A stretch of 19,187 nt of DNA from Firm-04 sp045642925. GTDB lineage: Bacteria; Bacillota; Clostridia; Oscillospirales; Ruminococcaceae. The notes under the pieces are model-generated. The model was not told the origin of the DNA and searched no databases. It worked only from the letters and a program-made list of their open reading frames with translations. The stretch lies in assembly GCA_045642925.1 (NCBI GenBank), contig JAZUJW010000109.1, positions 1-19,187 on the forward strand. The letters run 5' to 3'. Position numbers and translations under genes: made by a program. Numbering within the stretch: position 1 is the first letter of the stretch; each line of letters starts with the position of its first letter. Of the stretch, positions 6,929 through 14,698 are shown in pieces.

Positions 6929-6957
6929 TTGACAAAAGGGCATTCAGCGGGTATAAT
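6929..6957 (+). promoter_or_regulatory. Promoter of the dcw cluster (Pmra)
   Basis: TTGACA (6929-6934) and TATAAT (6952-6957) are both perfect consensus with the ideal 17-base spacer. The expected start near 6964 gives a leader of about 205 bases before mraZ. Such a strong promoter would need restraint, which the MraZ sites just downstream could supply. The stretch 6755-6928 between this promoter and the divergent one holds only a weak 6-bp hairpin (CGAACA/TGTTCG) near 6798-6821. Confidence 0.9.
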
Positions 6958-6978
6958 AAGAGTGCATAGGGGAAGGAT

Positions 6979-7003
6979 TGGCAGGAATTGGCAAAAAATG
7001 GCA
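6979..7003 (+). promoter_or_regulatory. Candidate MraZ operator: three TGGCA repeats
   Basis: TGGCA occurs at 6979-6983, 6989-6993 and 6999-7003, exactly 10 bp apart and so on one face of the helix. They lie 15-40 bases after the predicted start of the mraZ transcript. E. coli MraZ binds TGGG-type direct repeats separated by 5 bases upstream of mraZ, the same spacing rule. The location predicts autorepression by blocking promoter escape. Binding by this MraZ is inferred. Confidence 0.72.
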
Positions 7004-7085
7004 GCCAGTGAGATGCCTAGAAAAATGAGAAACCCCAAAAATTGTGTTCAGAACAAAAGATATGCTTCGGCAATATGGTACGTCA

Positions 7086-7129
7086 GGCTGTACTGTGTTC
7101 CGTGATGTCGGTCGGAATACAGTACAGCC
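7086..7129 (+). promoter_or_regulatory. Large hairpin in the mraZ leader
   Basis: A 16-bp stem (7086-7101 with 7114-7129, one G-T wobble in RNA) closes a 12-base loop that may itself pair CCG/CGG at its base. No T-run follows, so it is not a standard terminator. It ends 39 bases before the mraZ ATG. It could protect or process the dcw mRNA, or be a protein-binding site as DNA. Confidence 0.65.
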
Positions 7130-7168
7130 GATGCGCCAAAAGAGGAAAGGTGCGAAAGGGGGAGAGCC

Positions 7169-7600
7169 ATGGCAGCGTTTCTTTCAGGCATGAAAACCGT
7201 GACTGTGGATGTACGCGGCAGAATGAGTTTTCCCGCACAGTATCTCGGTGTCCTCGGCAATTCCCTGTGCCTTACGCCCAATACGGACGGCAGCAGCTAT
7301 ATCACTGTCAATTCGGAGGAGGGCTTCCAGAAAACCCTTGAAGAATTTCAGGAAAAATATACCGGCAGCAAACTCCGCATGATTATGCGCCACTGGTGTT
7401 CTGCTACTGTTACGGTTGAACCGGATAAAATGGGCAGAATCACCCTCCCGAAAGAACTCTGCGACCATGCGAAAATCAATGGAAAGGCTACCGTGGTCGG
7501 TGTCGGCAAGTATGCCGAGATCTGGGACGAGGATACTTTCCGTGAACAAGAGGAAGCAGATATGGAAGAAATCAACAGCCTGATGGCAGAGGAGGATTGA
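7169..7600 (+). CDS. mraZ: Transcriptional regulator MraZ
   Basis: MraZ is a ring-forming DNA-binding protein at the head of the dcw cluster, which it represses in E. coli. The 143-residue product contains the expected two SpoVT/AbrB-like swapped-hairpin repeats, at about residues 11-25 (VDVRGRMSFPAQY) and 81-100 (VTVEPDKMGRITLPKELCDH). Each carries the GR-(I/M)-x-(L/F)-P motif. Length is typical. AAAGGGGGAG lies 5-6 bases before the ATG. The gene is followed after 9 bases by rsmH, its usual partner. Three TGGCA repeats behind the promoter are its likely binding sites. Family assignment is firm; repression here is inferred from the family and the sites. Confidence 0.96.
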   Translation: MAAFLSGMKTVTVDVRGRMSFPAQYLGVLGNSLCLTPNTDGSSYITVNSEEGFQKTLEEFQEKYTGSKLRMIMRHWCSATVTVEPDKMGRITLPKELCDHAKINGKATVVGVGKYAEIWDEDTFREQEEADMEEINSLMAEED

Positions 7601-7609
7601 CGCACGGGC

Positions 7610-8539
7610 ATGGAACATCCCTACGAATATCACCGTCCTGTTATGCTCGACGAAGTGCTCGATGATCTGCACGTTGTCCCTGACGGCATCTATCTGGATG
7701 GAACGGCAGGCGGCGGCGGGCATTCGTTTGCTATCGCTTCACAGCTTACAGACGGCGGGCATTTGTTTGCCATGGACCAAGACCCCGATGCGATCGCACA
7801 AGCCTCAAAACGCCTTTCAGGGCTTCCTGCGGAACTGATTCACGCGAACTTTACGAATCTGGGTAATGTTCTGCGTCAGCGCGGTTTGCAGGCAGACGGG
7901 ATCCTGTTGGATCTGGGTGTCAGCAGCCACGAACTTGATGATGCGTCCCGCGGTTTTTCCTATCATCAGGATGCACCGCTGGATATGAGAATGTCGCAAT
8001 GCGGTCGTTCGGCGGCAGATTTGGTCAATACACTTCCGCCAGAAGAACTGACCCGCATTTTATTTGAATACGGCGAAGAAAAATTCGCAAAGGGTATTGT
8101 CACACAAATCGTTGCGGCAAGAGCACAGAAACCGATTGAAACAACACTCGAACTTGCCGAACTCATCAAAAAGGGTGTTCCCGCAAAGGCAAGACGTGAC
8201 AAAAATCCTTGCAAGAAAACCTTTCAGGCAATTCGCATCGCTGTTAATGACGAACTTGGTTGTCTGGGCATTGCACTTGAAGAAGCGTTCGCTTCCCTGA
8301 AATCAGGCGGCAGACTCGTCATTCTGACGTTTCACAGTCTGGAAGACCGCATGGTCAAACAAAAATTTGCAGAGTGGTGTACAGGCTGTACCTGTCCGCC
8401 CGAATTCCCTGTCTGTGTCTGTGGAAAGAAACCGCGTGGTGTTCTTGTACACCGCAAACCGCTGACCGCAAGCGCAGAAGAATTAGCAGAAAATTCCAGA
8501 AGTCACAGCGCAAAATTACGCGCCATCGAGAAGATATAA
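7610..8539 (+). CDS. rsmH: 16S rRNA (cytosine-1402-N4)-methyltransferase RsmH
   Basis: RsmH (MraW) uses S-adenosylmethionine to methylate N4 of C1402 in 16S rRNA, tuning the ribosomal P site. The 309-residue protein starts with HRPVMLDEVLD and has the SAM-binding GTAGGGGHS (31-39), the LGVSSHELDD/RGFSYHQDAPLDMRM region, and FHSLEDRMVK (241-250). Five cysteines cluster at 257, 260, 262, 269 and 271 around CPPEFPVCVCGKKP, a feature of many Firmicutes homologues. The ribosome binding site (GGAGG inside the mraZ stop region) sits about 14 bases upstream, longer than ideal. An in-frame stop just upstream (7598) rules out a closer start, so translation is probably coupled to mraZ. Confidence 0.97.
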   Translation: MEHPYEYHRPVMLDEVLDDLHVVPDGIYLDGTAGGGGHSFAIASQLTDGGHLFAMDQDPDAIAQASKRLSGLPAELIHANFTNLGNVLRQRGLQADGILLDLGVSSHELDDASRGFSYHQDAPLDMRMSQCGRSAADLVNTLPPEELTRILFEYGEEKFAKGIVTQIVAARAQKPIETTLELAELIKKGVPAKARRDKNPCKKTFQAIRIAVNDELGCLGIALEEAFASLKSGGRLVILTFHSLEDRMVKQKFAEWCTGCTCPPEFPVCVCGKKPRGVLVHRKPLTASAEELAENSRSHSAKLRAIEKI

Positions 8540-8606
8540 ATTCACGGCAGAAGGTATTCTGCCACCGTTTCTCCAGCGATTTCCCTTCGGAAAGGAGGAT
8601 TCTGAC

Positions 8607-9497
8607 ATGGCGGAGGAATCACCGAAGCAGTCGCAGCAGCAATCCACTGCGCTTAGCCCTGAGGAGCGCAGAAAACTCAGCGAGAAAAACCGCGTGAAGT
8701 CGAATCATCACGCAAATTTTTCCAATAACAGCAAGAATCGGAAGAAGAAATCCCAGTCTGCACCACCGCCGACACCTCCACAGCCTACACAGGCGGAACG
8801 AAATGCAGAAAAGGCAAGACAGGAAGCACAGGAACGTGAGGCAAAGAAAGCCCGTCTTGCAAAGAGTGCGGAAAATCGTGCGAAAGCAGAGAGAAAGAAA
8901 CAGTCTGCACAGCAGTCCGCACCACCCGAAAAAGAAAGCAGACATACGACAACTGCCGCTGCTGTCGCACATTCCAAAATGGAAGCACCGCAGCGTATGA
9001 AGGAGTCATCGCGCGAACGGCATCCTTCGAATTTTCAGACACGCGAAATCAGAATCCAGAAGCCGCCGAAGCCGCAGACTGTTCGCGGAAAACGCTTCAC
9101 AGACCATCTGAAGCCGCATTTTTCACACAGAAGTGCTTCTTCTCCGAAGGCAATTCTGCTTGGCATCTGTGCGCTGGCACTGGTCGGCTTTGTGATTTAT
9201 GGTCGTGTGCAAATTAATGAGATCTACTCCATACTTGCAGAGCGTCAGGCGGTTTATGACGATAGTATTGCGAAAAACGTCAGTATGCGCTCCGAAATGG
9301 AAGGCAAGATGACCGTCAAGAATATCGAAGAATATGCGGAAGAGGAACTTGGTCTGAAACTGCTTGACCAGTCGCAGATCCAGTATATTCAGATTCAGAC
9401 GGAGGATGAAGTGCAGATTGCGGAAGAAGAAACCAATCTTTTTGTGCGTCTGCATGAACAACTTCTCAATATCTGGGAATTTATCAAGGGCGAGTAA
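8607..9497 (+). CDS. ftsL: FtsL/DivIC-type division protein with long basic N-terminus
   Basis: FtsL-like proteins are bitopic membrane proteins that form a coiled-coil complex and activate septal FtsW-PBP synthesis. The C-terminal third fits: one membrane span at about 182-198 (AILLGICALALVGFVIY), an external coiled coil at about 202-232, then MTVKNIEEYAEEELGLKLLDQSQIQYIQI (235-263). The 'AEEELGL' style is typical of the FtsL/DivIC family. The order rsmH-X-PBP is the usual ftsL slot. Unusually, about 180 residues precede the membrane span. They are rich in Lys, Arg, Glu, Gln and Ala with a proline run (APPPTPPQPTQ, 52-62), probably disordered and cytoplasmic. Most FtsL proteins are roughly 100-130 residues. 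AAAGGAGGA lies 7 bases before the ATG. Confidence 0.85.
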   Translation: MAEESPKQSQQQSTALSPEERRKLSEKNRVKSNHHANFSNNSKNRKKKSQSAPPPTPPQPTQAERNAEKARQEAQEREAKKARLAKSAENRAKAERKKQSAQQSAPPEKESRHTTTAAAVAHSKMEAPQRMKESSRERHPSNFQTREIRIQKPPKPQTVRGKRFTDHLKPHFSHRSASSPKAILLGICALALVGFVIYGRVQINEIYSILAERQAVYDDSIAKNVSMRSEMEGKMTVKNIEEYAEEELGLKLLDQSQIQYIQIQTEDEVQIAEEETNLFVRLHEQLLNIWEFIKGE

Positions 9498-9513
9498 CAT
9501 AGAATGAAGCAAG

Positions 9514-9685
9514 CGCCCGCAGGAAAAATGAGTATCAAACAATTTGTGTGTAGAACAGAAGAAACGAAAAAATGGGATTGCCGACAAAATGGACTGTGAA
9601 AAGGTACCGTACCGTGCAGCAGTCATTTGCTGAGCATCCAAATTTTGCGGGCGGGAGATGCAAACATCTGCCGCCTTTCTTTTTT
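9514..9685 (+). terminator. Terminator-like hairpin with possible antiterminator between ftsL and the PBP gene
   Basis: GGCGGGAGATG (9650-9660) pairs with CATCTGCCGCC (9665-9675) with one mismatch and a CAAA loop, followed by TTTCTTTTTT. This has the form of an intrinsic terminator inside the cluster. CGCCCGCA (9514-9521) is perfectly complementary to TGCGGGCG (9646-9653), which overlaps the 5' arm of that stem. The two pairings exclude each other. The 222-base gap has no convincing gene. A regulated attenuator is possible, but no ligand-binding fold is recognised. Confidence 0.5.
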
Positions 9686-9719
9686 GATTGTGAGAAGATT
9701 TACCGAAAGGAGTCTGATG

Positions 9720-12122
9720 ATGGCGGACAAGGAAACAGAGAAGAAAGTCCTGCCTAAGCGTGGAAAATGGAAGCGCGGAACAAAAAAGCAGGCACGTCCT
9801 TCCACCAGCATGAAGATTCGTGCAAACGGCGTCATTATGTCAATTACGCTGCTGATTGCTGCGTTGTTGATCATCAACGTATTCTACATCAGCGTCATTC
9901 AGAATGACTACTATACAGAAATGGCGAATTCACGTCAGTTCAGTTCTATCAATATTCCTGCTACCAGAGGTTCGATCTATGATGCGAACGGCACGATCCT
10001 TGCACAGAGTGCGACCGTTTACCGCATTTTTGTGGATCCCGGACTGTTTCGGGATGAAATGGAGACCGTTGAGAAAAAGAATCAATCGCTGGTAGAGGCT
10101 CAGCTGAAGGGCGAGATTGAAGAAGCAGATATTGTTGATGTCAATGAACTGAAAGATCAGATCGCGCAAAAGCTATCCGAACTGCTTTCCATTGAAAAGC
10201 AGACGATTCTGGATGCCTTTGAAAAAAACAATAACTACGAAGTTTTAAAACGTCAGGTCGAAAAAACGACTGCTGATAAGATCATTGATTTCGTCAGCGA
10301 GGTACACCCGCCGAACAGCGGACGCAAAATTGTTCTGCATTCGATTACCCGACAGTCGGATATCAAGCGCTATTACCCGCAGAATGAACTTGCTGCATCC
10401 GTGATCGGCTTCAACAATTCGGACGGCAAGGGCTTCTATGGTATTGAAAAATATTATAACGACTATCTTTCCGGCATCGACGGCAAGACGATCACTGCCC
10501 GTGATGCCAACGGCAACGAAATGCCCTATCGTTATTCCAAAACCTATGATGCACAGAACGGCGATGACGTTTACCTGACGATCGACATGACATTGCAGAC
10601 GTATCTTGAGAATGCACTGACCGATATGGTCGATACGTTCAAGGTCGAACAGCGCGGCTGCGGCATCATGCTGAATGCAAAGACCGGTGCGGTGCTTGCA
10701 ATGGCATCGGTCGGCGGATTTGACCTGAATGACCCGTATCGTATTTATGATGAGAATGTCCTTGCACAGATCAATGCCATTGAGGATGAGGAGGAACGCA
10801 GCAAAGCCTTGGGCGAACAGCGTGAAAAACAATGGCGTAATAAATGCGTTTCCGAAACCTACATCCCCGGTTCGGTATTCAAAGTATTTACTGCATCCAG
10901 CGGTCTGGAAGAAGATGTCATCAGCTACAATTCTACCTTCCACTGTGACGGTCATCTGATGGTTGCAGACCGAAAAATCGGCTGCTGGAACCTGAGCGGT
11001 CATGGCGATGAGACCTTTGAGGAGATTCTGACGAATTCCTGCAACCCTGCATTCATCTCCATCGGTCTTGGACTTGGCAAAACGCTGTTTTCACAGTATT
11101 TTGAGGCGTTCGGTCTGACCGATAAAACAGGCATTGACCTGCCGGGTGAGACCCGTTCCGTTTATACGCCGCTTTCCCGTATGGGCGAAGTCGAACTGGC
11201 ATCCAGTTCCTTCGGTCAGACAAACTCCATTTCCCCGATTGAAATGGCGGTCGGTTATGCGGCAGTCATTAACGGCGGCACACTGCTGAAACCGTATGTT
11301 GTCAGCAAAATCGTGGACAATGACGGCAATGTGGTGCTTTCGAATGACAAAACCGTGCGCCGTCAGGTGATTTCGGCAGATACCTCCGCAGAAATGCGAA
11401 AGGCACTGCAAGCGGTCGTTGATTCCAACGGCGGTTCGAATGCGTACATCAAGGGTTACAAAATCGGCGGTAAATCGGGTACGGCACAAAAGCTGATGGG
11501 CAAATATACCGAAGCAGATATGAAGTTTATCGCTTCCTATTGCTGTTTTGCCCCCGCAGATGACCCTGAGATCGTTCTGCTGATCGTGGCAGACGAACCC
11601 TATGGTCATGATGAACGGTATTACGGTTCTACGGTTGCCGTTCCGTATGCGCGTTCCATCATGGAAAAAGCACTGCCGTATCTGGGCTATTATCCGGAAT
11701 ATTCCGCAGAGGAACAGGCACGTCTGGACGTGACCATTCCGATGCTGATTGACATGAATGTGGAAGAAGCCAAGAAATTGCTGGAAGATATGGAACTGAA
11801 GTGCGAGATCGAGGGCGAAGGCGAAATCGTCAACGTCCAGACACCGATCACCGGTTCGGCAGTTTCCAAGGGCAGTACGATCCTGCTGTATACTGACAGC
11901 GAAATCAACGAAGAATATGTCACAGTGCCGTATGTCACAGGCTTGACCATGGCGGAAGCAAACCAGAAATTTGCGGAAGCAGGACTCAACTATGTGGCAA
12001 AGGGTGCATCGGCAAACCGAAACGACGTTAAGGTACTTCTGCAAAGCGTCAAGGGCGGTACGCTGGTTGAGAAATGGTCTGTGGTCACGCTCGATATCGG
12101 TTCGACCGACCGTACAGGCTGA
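9720..12122 (+). CDS. ftsI: Class B penicillin-binding protein with two PASTA domains (FtsI/SpoVD family)
   Basis: This transpeptidase cross-links septal peptidoglycan and is a beta-lactam target. From the ATG at 9720 (AGGAG 7 bases upstream; the adjoining ATG at 9717 is also possible) it has 800 residues. A basic cytoplasmic tail precedes the membrane span at about 37-60, then the PBP dimerisation domain (ATRGSIYDANGTILAQS). The catalytic motifs are SVFK with Ser385, SCN (440-442) and KSGT (585-588). Two PASTA domains end the protein, at about 671-728 and 734-797. FtsI and SpoVD cannot be separated by sequence reading alone. Because it is the only class B PBP in a dcw cluster beside ftsL and ftsW, the vegetative division role is more likely. 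SpoVD, for spore cortex, is the alternative. murE follows after 15 bases. Confidence 0.93.
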   Translation: MADKETEKKVLPKRGKWKRGTKKQARPSTSMKIRANGVIMSITLLIAALLIINVFYISVIQNDYYTEMANSRQFSSINIPATRGSIYDANGTILAQSATVYRIFVDPGLFRDEMETVEKKNQSLVEAQLKGEIEEADIVDVNELKDQIAQKLSELLSIEKQTILDAFEKNNNYEVLKRQVEKTTADKIIDFVSEVHPPNSGRKIVLHSITRQSDIKRYYPQNELAASVIGFNNSDGKGFYGIEKYYNDYLSGIDGKTITARDANGNEMPYRYSKTYDAQNGDDVYLTIDMTLQTYLENALTDMVDTFKVEQRGCGIMLNAKTGAVLAMASVGGFDLNDPYRIYDENVLAQINAIEDEEERSKALGEQREKQWRNKCVSETYIPGSVFKVFTASSGLEEDVISYNSTFHCDGHLMVADRKIGCWNLSGHGDETFEEILTNSCNPAFISIGLGLGKTLFSQYFEAFGLTDKTGIDLPGETRSVYTPLSRMGEVELASSSFGQTNSISPIEMAVGYAAVINGGTLLKPYVVSKIVDNDGNVVLSNDKTVRRQVISADTSAEMRKALQAVVDSNGGSNAYIKGYKIGGKSGTAQKLMGKYTEADMKFIASYCCFAPADDPEIVLLIVADEPYGHDERYYGSTVAVPYARSIMEKALPYLGYYPEYSAEEQARLDVTIPMLIDMNVEEAKKLLEDMELKCEIEGEGEIVNVQTPITGSAVSKGSTILLYTDSEINEEYVTVPYVTGLTMAEANQKFAEAGLNYVAKGASANRNDVKVLLQSVKGGTLVEKWSVVTLDIGSTDRTG

Positions 12123-12137
12123 TTTAGAGGGAGATAT

Positions 12138-13580
12138 ATGAATTTATACAGGATTCTCGGAGAGATCCGAACGGCATTGCCCGACTGTGAAATCACAGGC
12201 GTCACGGACAATACCCAAAAGGTCACAGCGGGCAGTATGTTCGTTTGTGTCAAGGGCGGACATTTCGACGGACATTCTGCGGCGGCGGAGATGCTCTCGC
12301 AGGGTGCGGTCTGCGTCATTGCAGACCATGACCTCGGTTTGGGAGAGAAGCAGATTCTCGTAGAAAACACACGAAAAACCTATGGTGACCTTTGCGCGGC
12401 ATTTTATGGACACCCCGAACGGGAGATGCGGTTTGTCGGCGTGACGGGTACGAACGGCAAAACCACCACCGCCACAATCATCAAGCAAATGCTGACGATG
12501 GCAGGACACAAGGTCGGCTTTATCGGCACAACACAGTATGAGATCGGGGCGGAGATCCTGCCGTCCCCGAATACCACACCACTGACGGACGCCTATTTTG
12601 CGCTCCTGCGGAAAATGGCGGATGCGGGCTGTGATACGGTGGTCATGGAGGTTTCCTCCTTTGGTCTGGAACAATTCCGTATCGGCTGTACGCATTTTGA
12701 TACTGCCGTCTTTACGAATCTGACGCAAGACCATCTCGACATTCACGGCACGATGGAAAACTACTATCAGGCAAAGAAAATGCTGTTTTCACGCTGTGAT
12801 TTTGCGCTGGTCAACGGCAATGATGCCTATGGAAAGCGGTTGCTTTCGGAGATTTCCTGTGAGAAGTGCAGTTACGGCATTCGCACAGATGCCGAAAGCC
12901 AACTGGATATTTTCGCCGCAGATGCACAGCTTTCCGCAGAAGGTACGGTCTTTTCCCTGCACTTTGCGGATGAAGCCGTTTCCATGCAGATGCGCATGAT
13001 CGGACTGTTCAATGTCAGTAATGTGACAGCGGCAGCTGCGGTCTGCAAGCGGCTTGGCGTTCCGATGGAACAGATGCAGGCGTGGCTTGCCTCCTATGCA
13101 GGTGTGCGCGGGCGCTGTGAGGTCATTCCCACAGGACGTGATTTCACGGTGATATGCGATTATGCGCATACACCCGATGCAATTGAAAAAATCCTTTCGA
13201 GTCTGAAAGAATGTACGAAAGGCAAATTGACGGCGCTGTTCGGATGCGGCGGAAACCGTGATGCGGACAAACGCCCGAAGATGGCGGCATCGGCAGCAAA
13301 ATATGCGGATCTGCTGATGATCACATCAGACAACCCCCGCGATGAGAATCCGCTTGTGATCATGCAGGATATTCTGGCAGGGCTGAAAGATTCCGATGTG
13401 CCGTACATTGCCGAACCTGACCGTGCGGAGGCGATCGCGCTTGCCGTACAGCAGGCAAAAGCGGGCGATGTCATCGCACTTTGTGGTAAGGGGCATGAGG
13501 ATTACCAAATCATTGAGGGCGGTGTCAAACTGCATATGGATGAGCGCGAACTGGTTGCAGACGCGCTGAAACGCCTTTGA
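12138..13580 (+). CDS. murE: UDP-MurNAc-tripeptide synthetase MurE
   Basis: MurE adds the third stem-peptide residue to UDP-MurNAc-L-Ala-D-Glu, using ATP, in the cytoplasm. The 480-residue protein has the Mur-ligase ATP loop GTNGKTT (104-110), the NTTPLTDAYFALL and MEVSSFGLEQFR regions, TNLTQDHLDIHGTMENYYQAK (carbamylated-lysine region) and GKGHEDYQ near the end. The specificity motif reads DNPRDENP (398-405). DNPR is characteristic of meso-diaminopimelate enzymes, so a DAP-type wall is predicted rather than a lysine-type one. GAGGGAG lies just before the ATG. It is packed 15 bases after the PBP gene and 22 before mraY, so one transcript is likely. murF, the next enzyme, does not follow. Confidence 0.97.
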   Translation: MNLYRILGEIRTALPDCEITGVTDNTQKVTAGSMFVCVKGGHFDGHSAAAEMLSQGAVCVIADHDLGLGEKQILVENTRKTYGDLCAAFYGHPEREMRFVGVTGTNGKTTTATIIKQMLTMAGHKVGFIGTTQYEIGAEILPSPNTTPLTDAYFALLRKMADAGCDTVVMEVSSFGLEQFRIGCTHFDTAVFTNLTQDHLDIHGTMENYYQAKKMLFSRCDFALVNGNDAYGKRLLSEISCEKCSYGIRTDAESQLDIFAADAQLSAEGTVFSLHFADEAVSMQMRMIGLFNVSNVTAAAAVCKRLGVPMEQMQAWLASYAGVRGRCEVIPTGRDFTVICDYAHTPDAIEKILSSLKECTKGKLTALFGCGGNRDADKRPKMAASAAKYADLLMITSDNPRDENPLVIMQDILAGLKDSDVPYIAEPDRAEAIALAVQQAKAGDVIALCGKGHEDYQIIEGGVKLHMDERELVADALKRL

Positions 13581-13602
13581 TTTCGTACTTTTGGAGGAAT
13601 AT

Positions 13603-14667
13603 ATGAAAATCTGGATAACCTTTGGCGCGGCACTTGTATCAATGCTGATCGCAGGTGTCGGCGGCATTGCACTGATTCCGTTTCTGCGGAAGATCCATTT
13701 CGGACAGACCATTCTGGAAGAAGGCCCTGCATGGCACAAGTCAAAGCAGGGAACGCCGATCATGGGCGGTTTTCTGTTCATGACAGGCAGTGTGCTGGCA
13801 ACGGCACTGTTTTATGCGCTTTGGCGCATCAGCGGCGGCGTGGAGGACGGAACGGCATTGACTGTGCGGAATCAGGCACTCAAACTGCTTGCTGTCGTGG
13901 TCTATTCCCTGCTGTATTCGGCGATCGGCTTTGCGGATGACTATATCAAGGCGGTCAAGAAGCGCAATCTTGGTCTGACGGCATTGCAAAAAACTGCCGC
14001 ACAGGTTGTATTATGTGCGCTTTTGCTGGGTATACTTTATCTGCTGGGCGACCATTCCACGACGATCGACTTTATGTTCTGCGAAGTGGATTTCCACATT
14101 TTCTATTACCCGATCATGGTTTGCCTGATGTATTACATTTCGAACGCTGTCAACCTGACGGACGGTGTGGACGGACTTTGCGGTTCTGTGACAACGGTTT
14201 CGATGCTGGCGCTGACAATTGTGTGCGGTGCCTGTGAAAACAAGGAACTTTCGCTTTATGCCATTACGATCGCGGGCGGATGCATCGGTTTTCTGTTCTG
14301 GAATCTGCACCCTGCAAAATGCTTCATGGGTGATACGGGTTCGATGTATCTGGGCGGCGCATTTGTCGGCATCGGCATTGCGTGCAGACTGCATCTGTTG
14401 TTGGTGCTGATCGGTCTGATCTATGTGCTGGAAGCGCTGAGTGTGGTGCTTCAGGTCGGCTATTTCAAGTATACGAAGAAAAAGTACGGGGAAGGCAGAC
14501 GTATTTTCAAGATGTCCCCGATTCATCATCATTTTGAACTTTGCAAGTGGAGCGAATACAAGATCGTATCTGTATTTGCGTTATTCGGACTGGTTTGTGC
14601 TGTGATTGCGGCGGCGTATGCGCTGAATCATTACAGTGTGGATCTTTCCGTGTATGTAGGCGCGTGA
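13603..14667 (+). CDS. mraY: Phospho-MurNAc-pentapeptide translocase MraY
   Basis: MraY is the integral membrane enzyme that transfers phospho-MurNAc-pentapeptide to undecaprenyl phosphate, making lipid I. The ATG at 13603 is chosen with GGAGG 5 bases upstream; a TTG in frame at 13591 overlaps that site and is rejected. The 354-residue protein has many hydrophobic spans and the family's catalytic residues: ADDYIK (Asp112 and Asp113), NAVNLTDGVDGL (Asp187 and Asp190), FMGDTGSMYLGG (241-252) and MSPIHHHFEL with the HHH triad at 308-310. Length is normal. In many bacteria murD follows mraY; here ftsW follows directly after 31 bases. Confidence 0.98.
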   Translation: MKIWITFGAALVSMLIAGVGGIALIPFLRKIHFGQTILEEGPAWHKSKQGTPIMGGFLFMTGSVLATALFYALWRISGGVEDGTALTVRNQALKLLAVVVYSLLYSAIGFADDYIKAVKKRNLGLTALQKTAAQVVLCALLLGILYLLGDHSTTIDFMFCEVDFHIFYYPIMVCLMYYISNAVNLTDGVDGLCGSVTTVSMLALTIVCGACENKELSLYAITIAGGCIGFLFWNLHPAKCFMGDTGSMYLGGAFVGIGIACRLHLLLVLIGLIYVLEALSVVLQVGYFKYTKKKYGEGRRIFKMSPIHHHFELCKWSEYKIVSVFALFGLVCAVIAAAYALNHYSVDLSVYVGA

Positions 14668-14698
14668 AGAAGCCTGCAAGGTGAAAGGAGGTCGGCGC

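Noticed and set aside
6851..7341. Short + strand frames starting at 6851 and 7042 upstream of and overlapping mraZ
   Set aside because: The first spans the dcw promoter and operator and the second overlaps the leader hairpin and mraZ out of frame; neither has a ribosome binding site.
9580..9650. T-box-like GGTACCGTACCGTGC near 9603-9617 ahead of a terminator-like hairpin
   Set aside because: The consensus T-box core and specifier-stem layout cannot be made out, and a T-box before a PBP gene would be unexpected. Only the simple alternative pairing is retained.
9572..9757. 61-codon frame starting at 9572 in the ftsL-PBP gap
   Set aside because: No ribosome binding site, it reads through the terminator-like hairpin and overlaps the PBP start out of frame.
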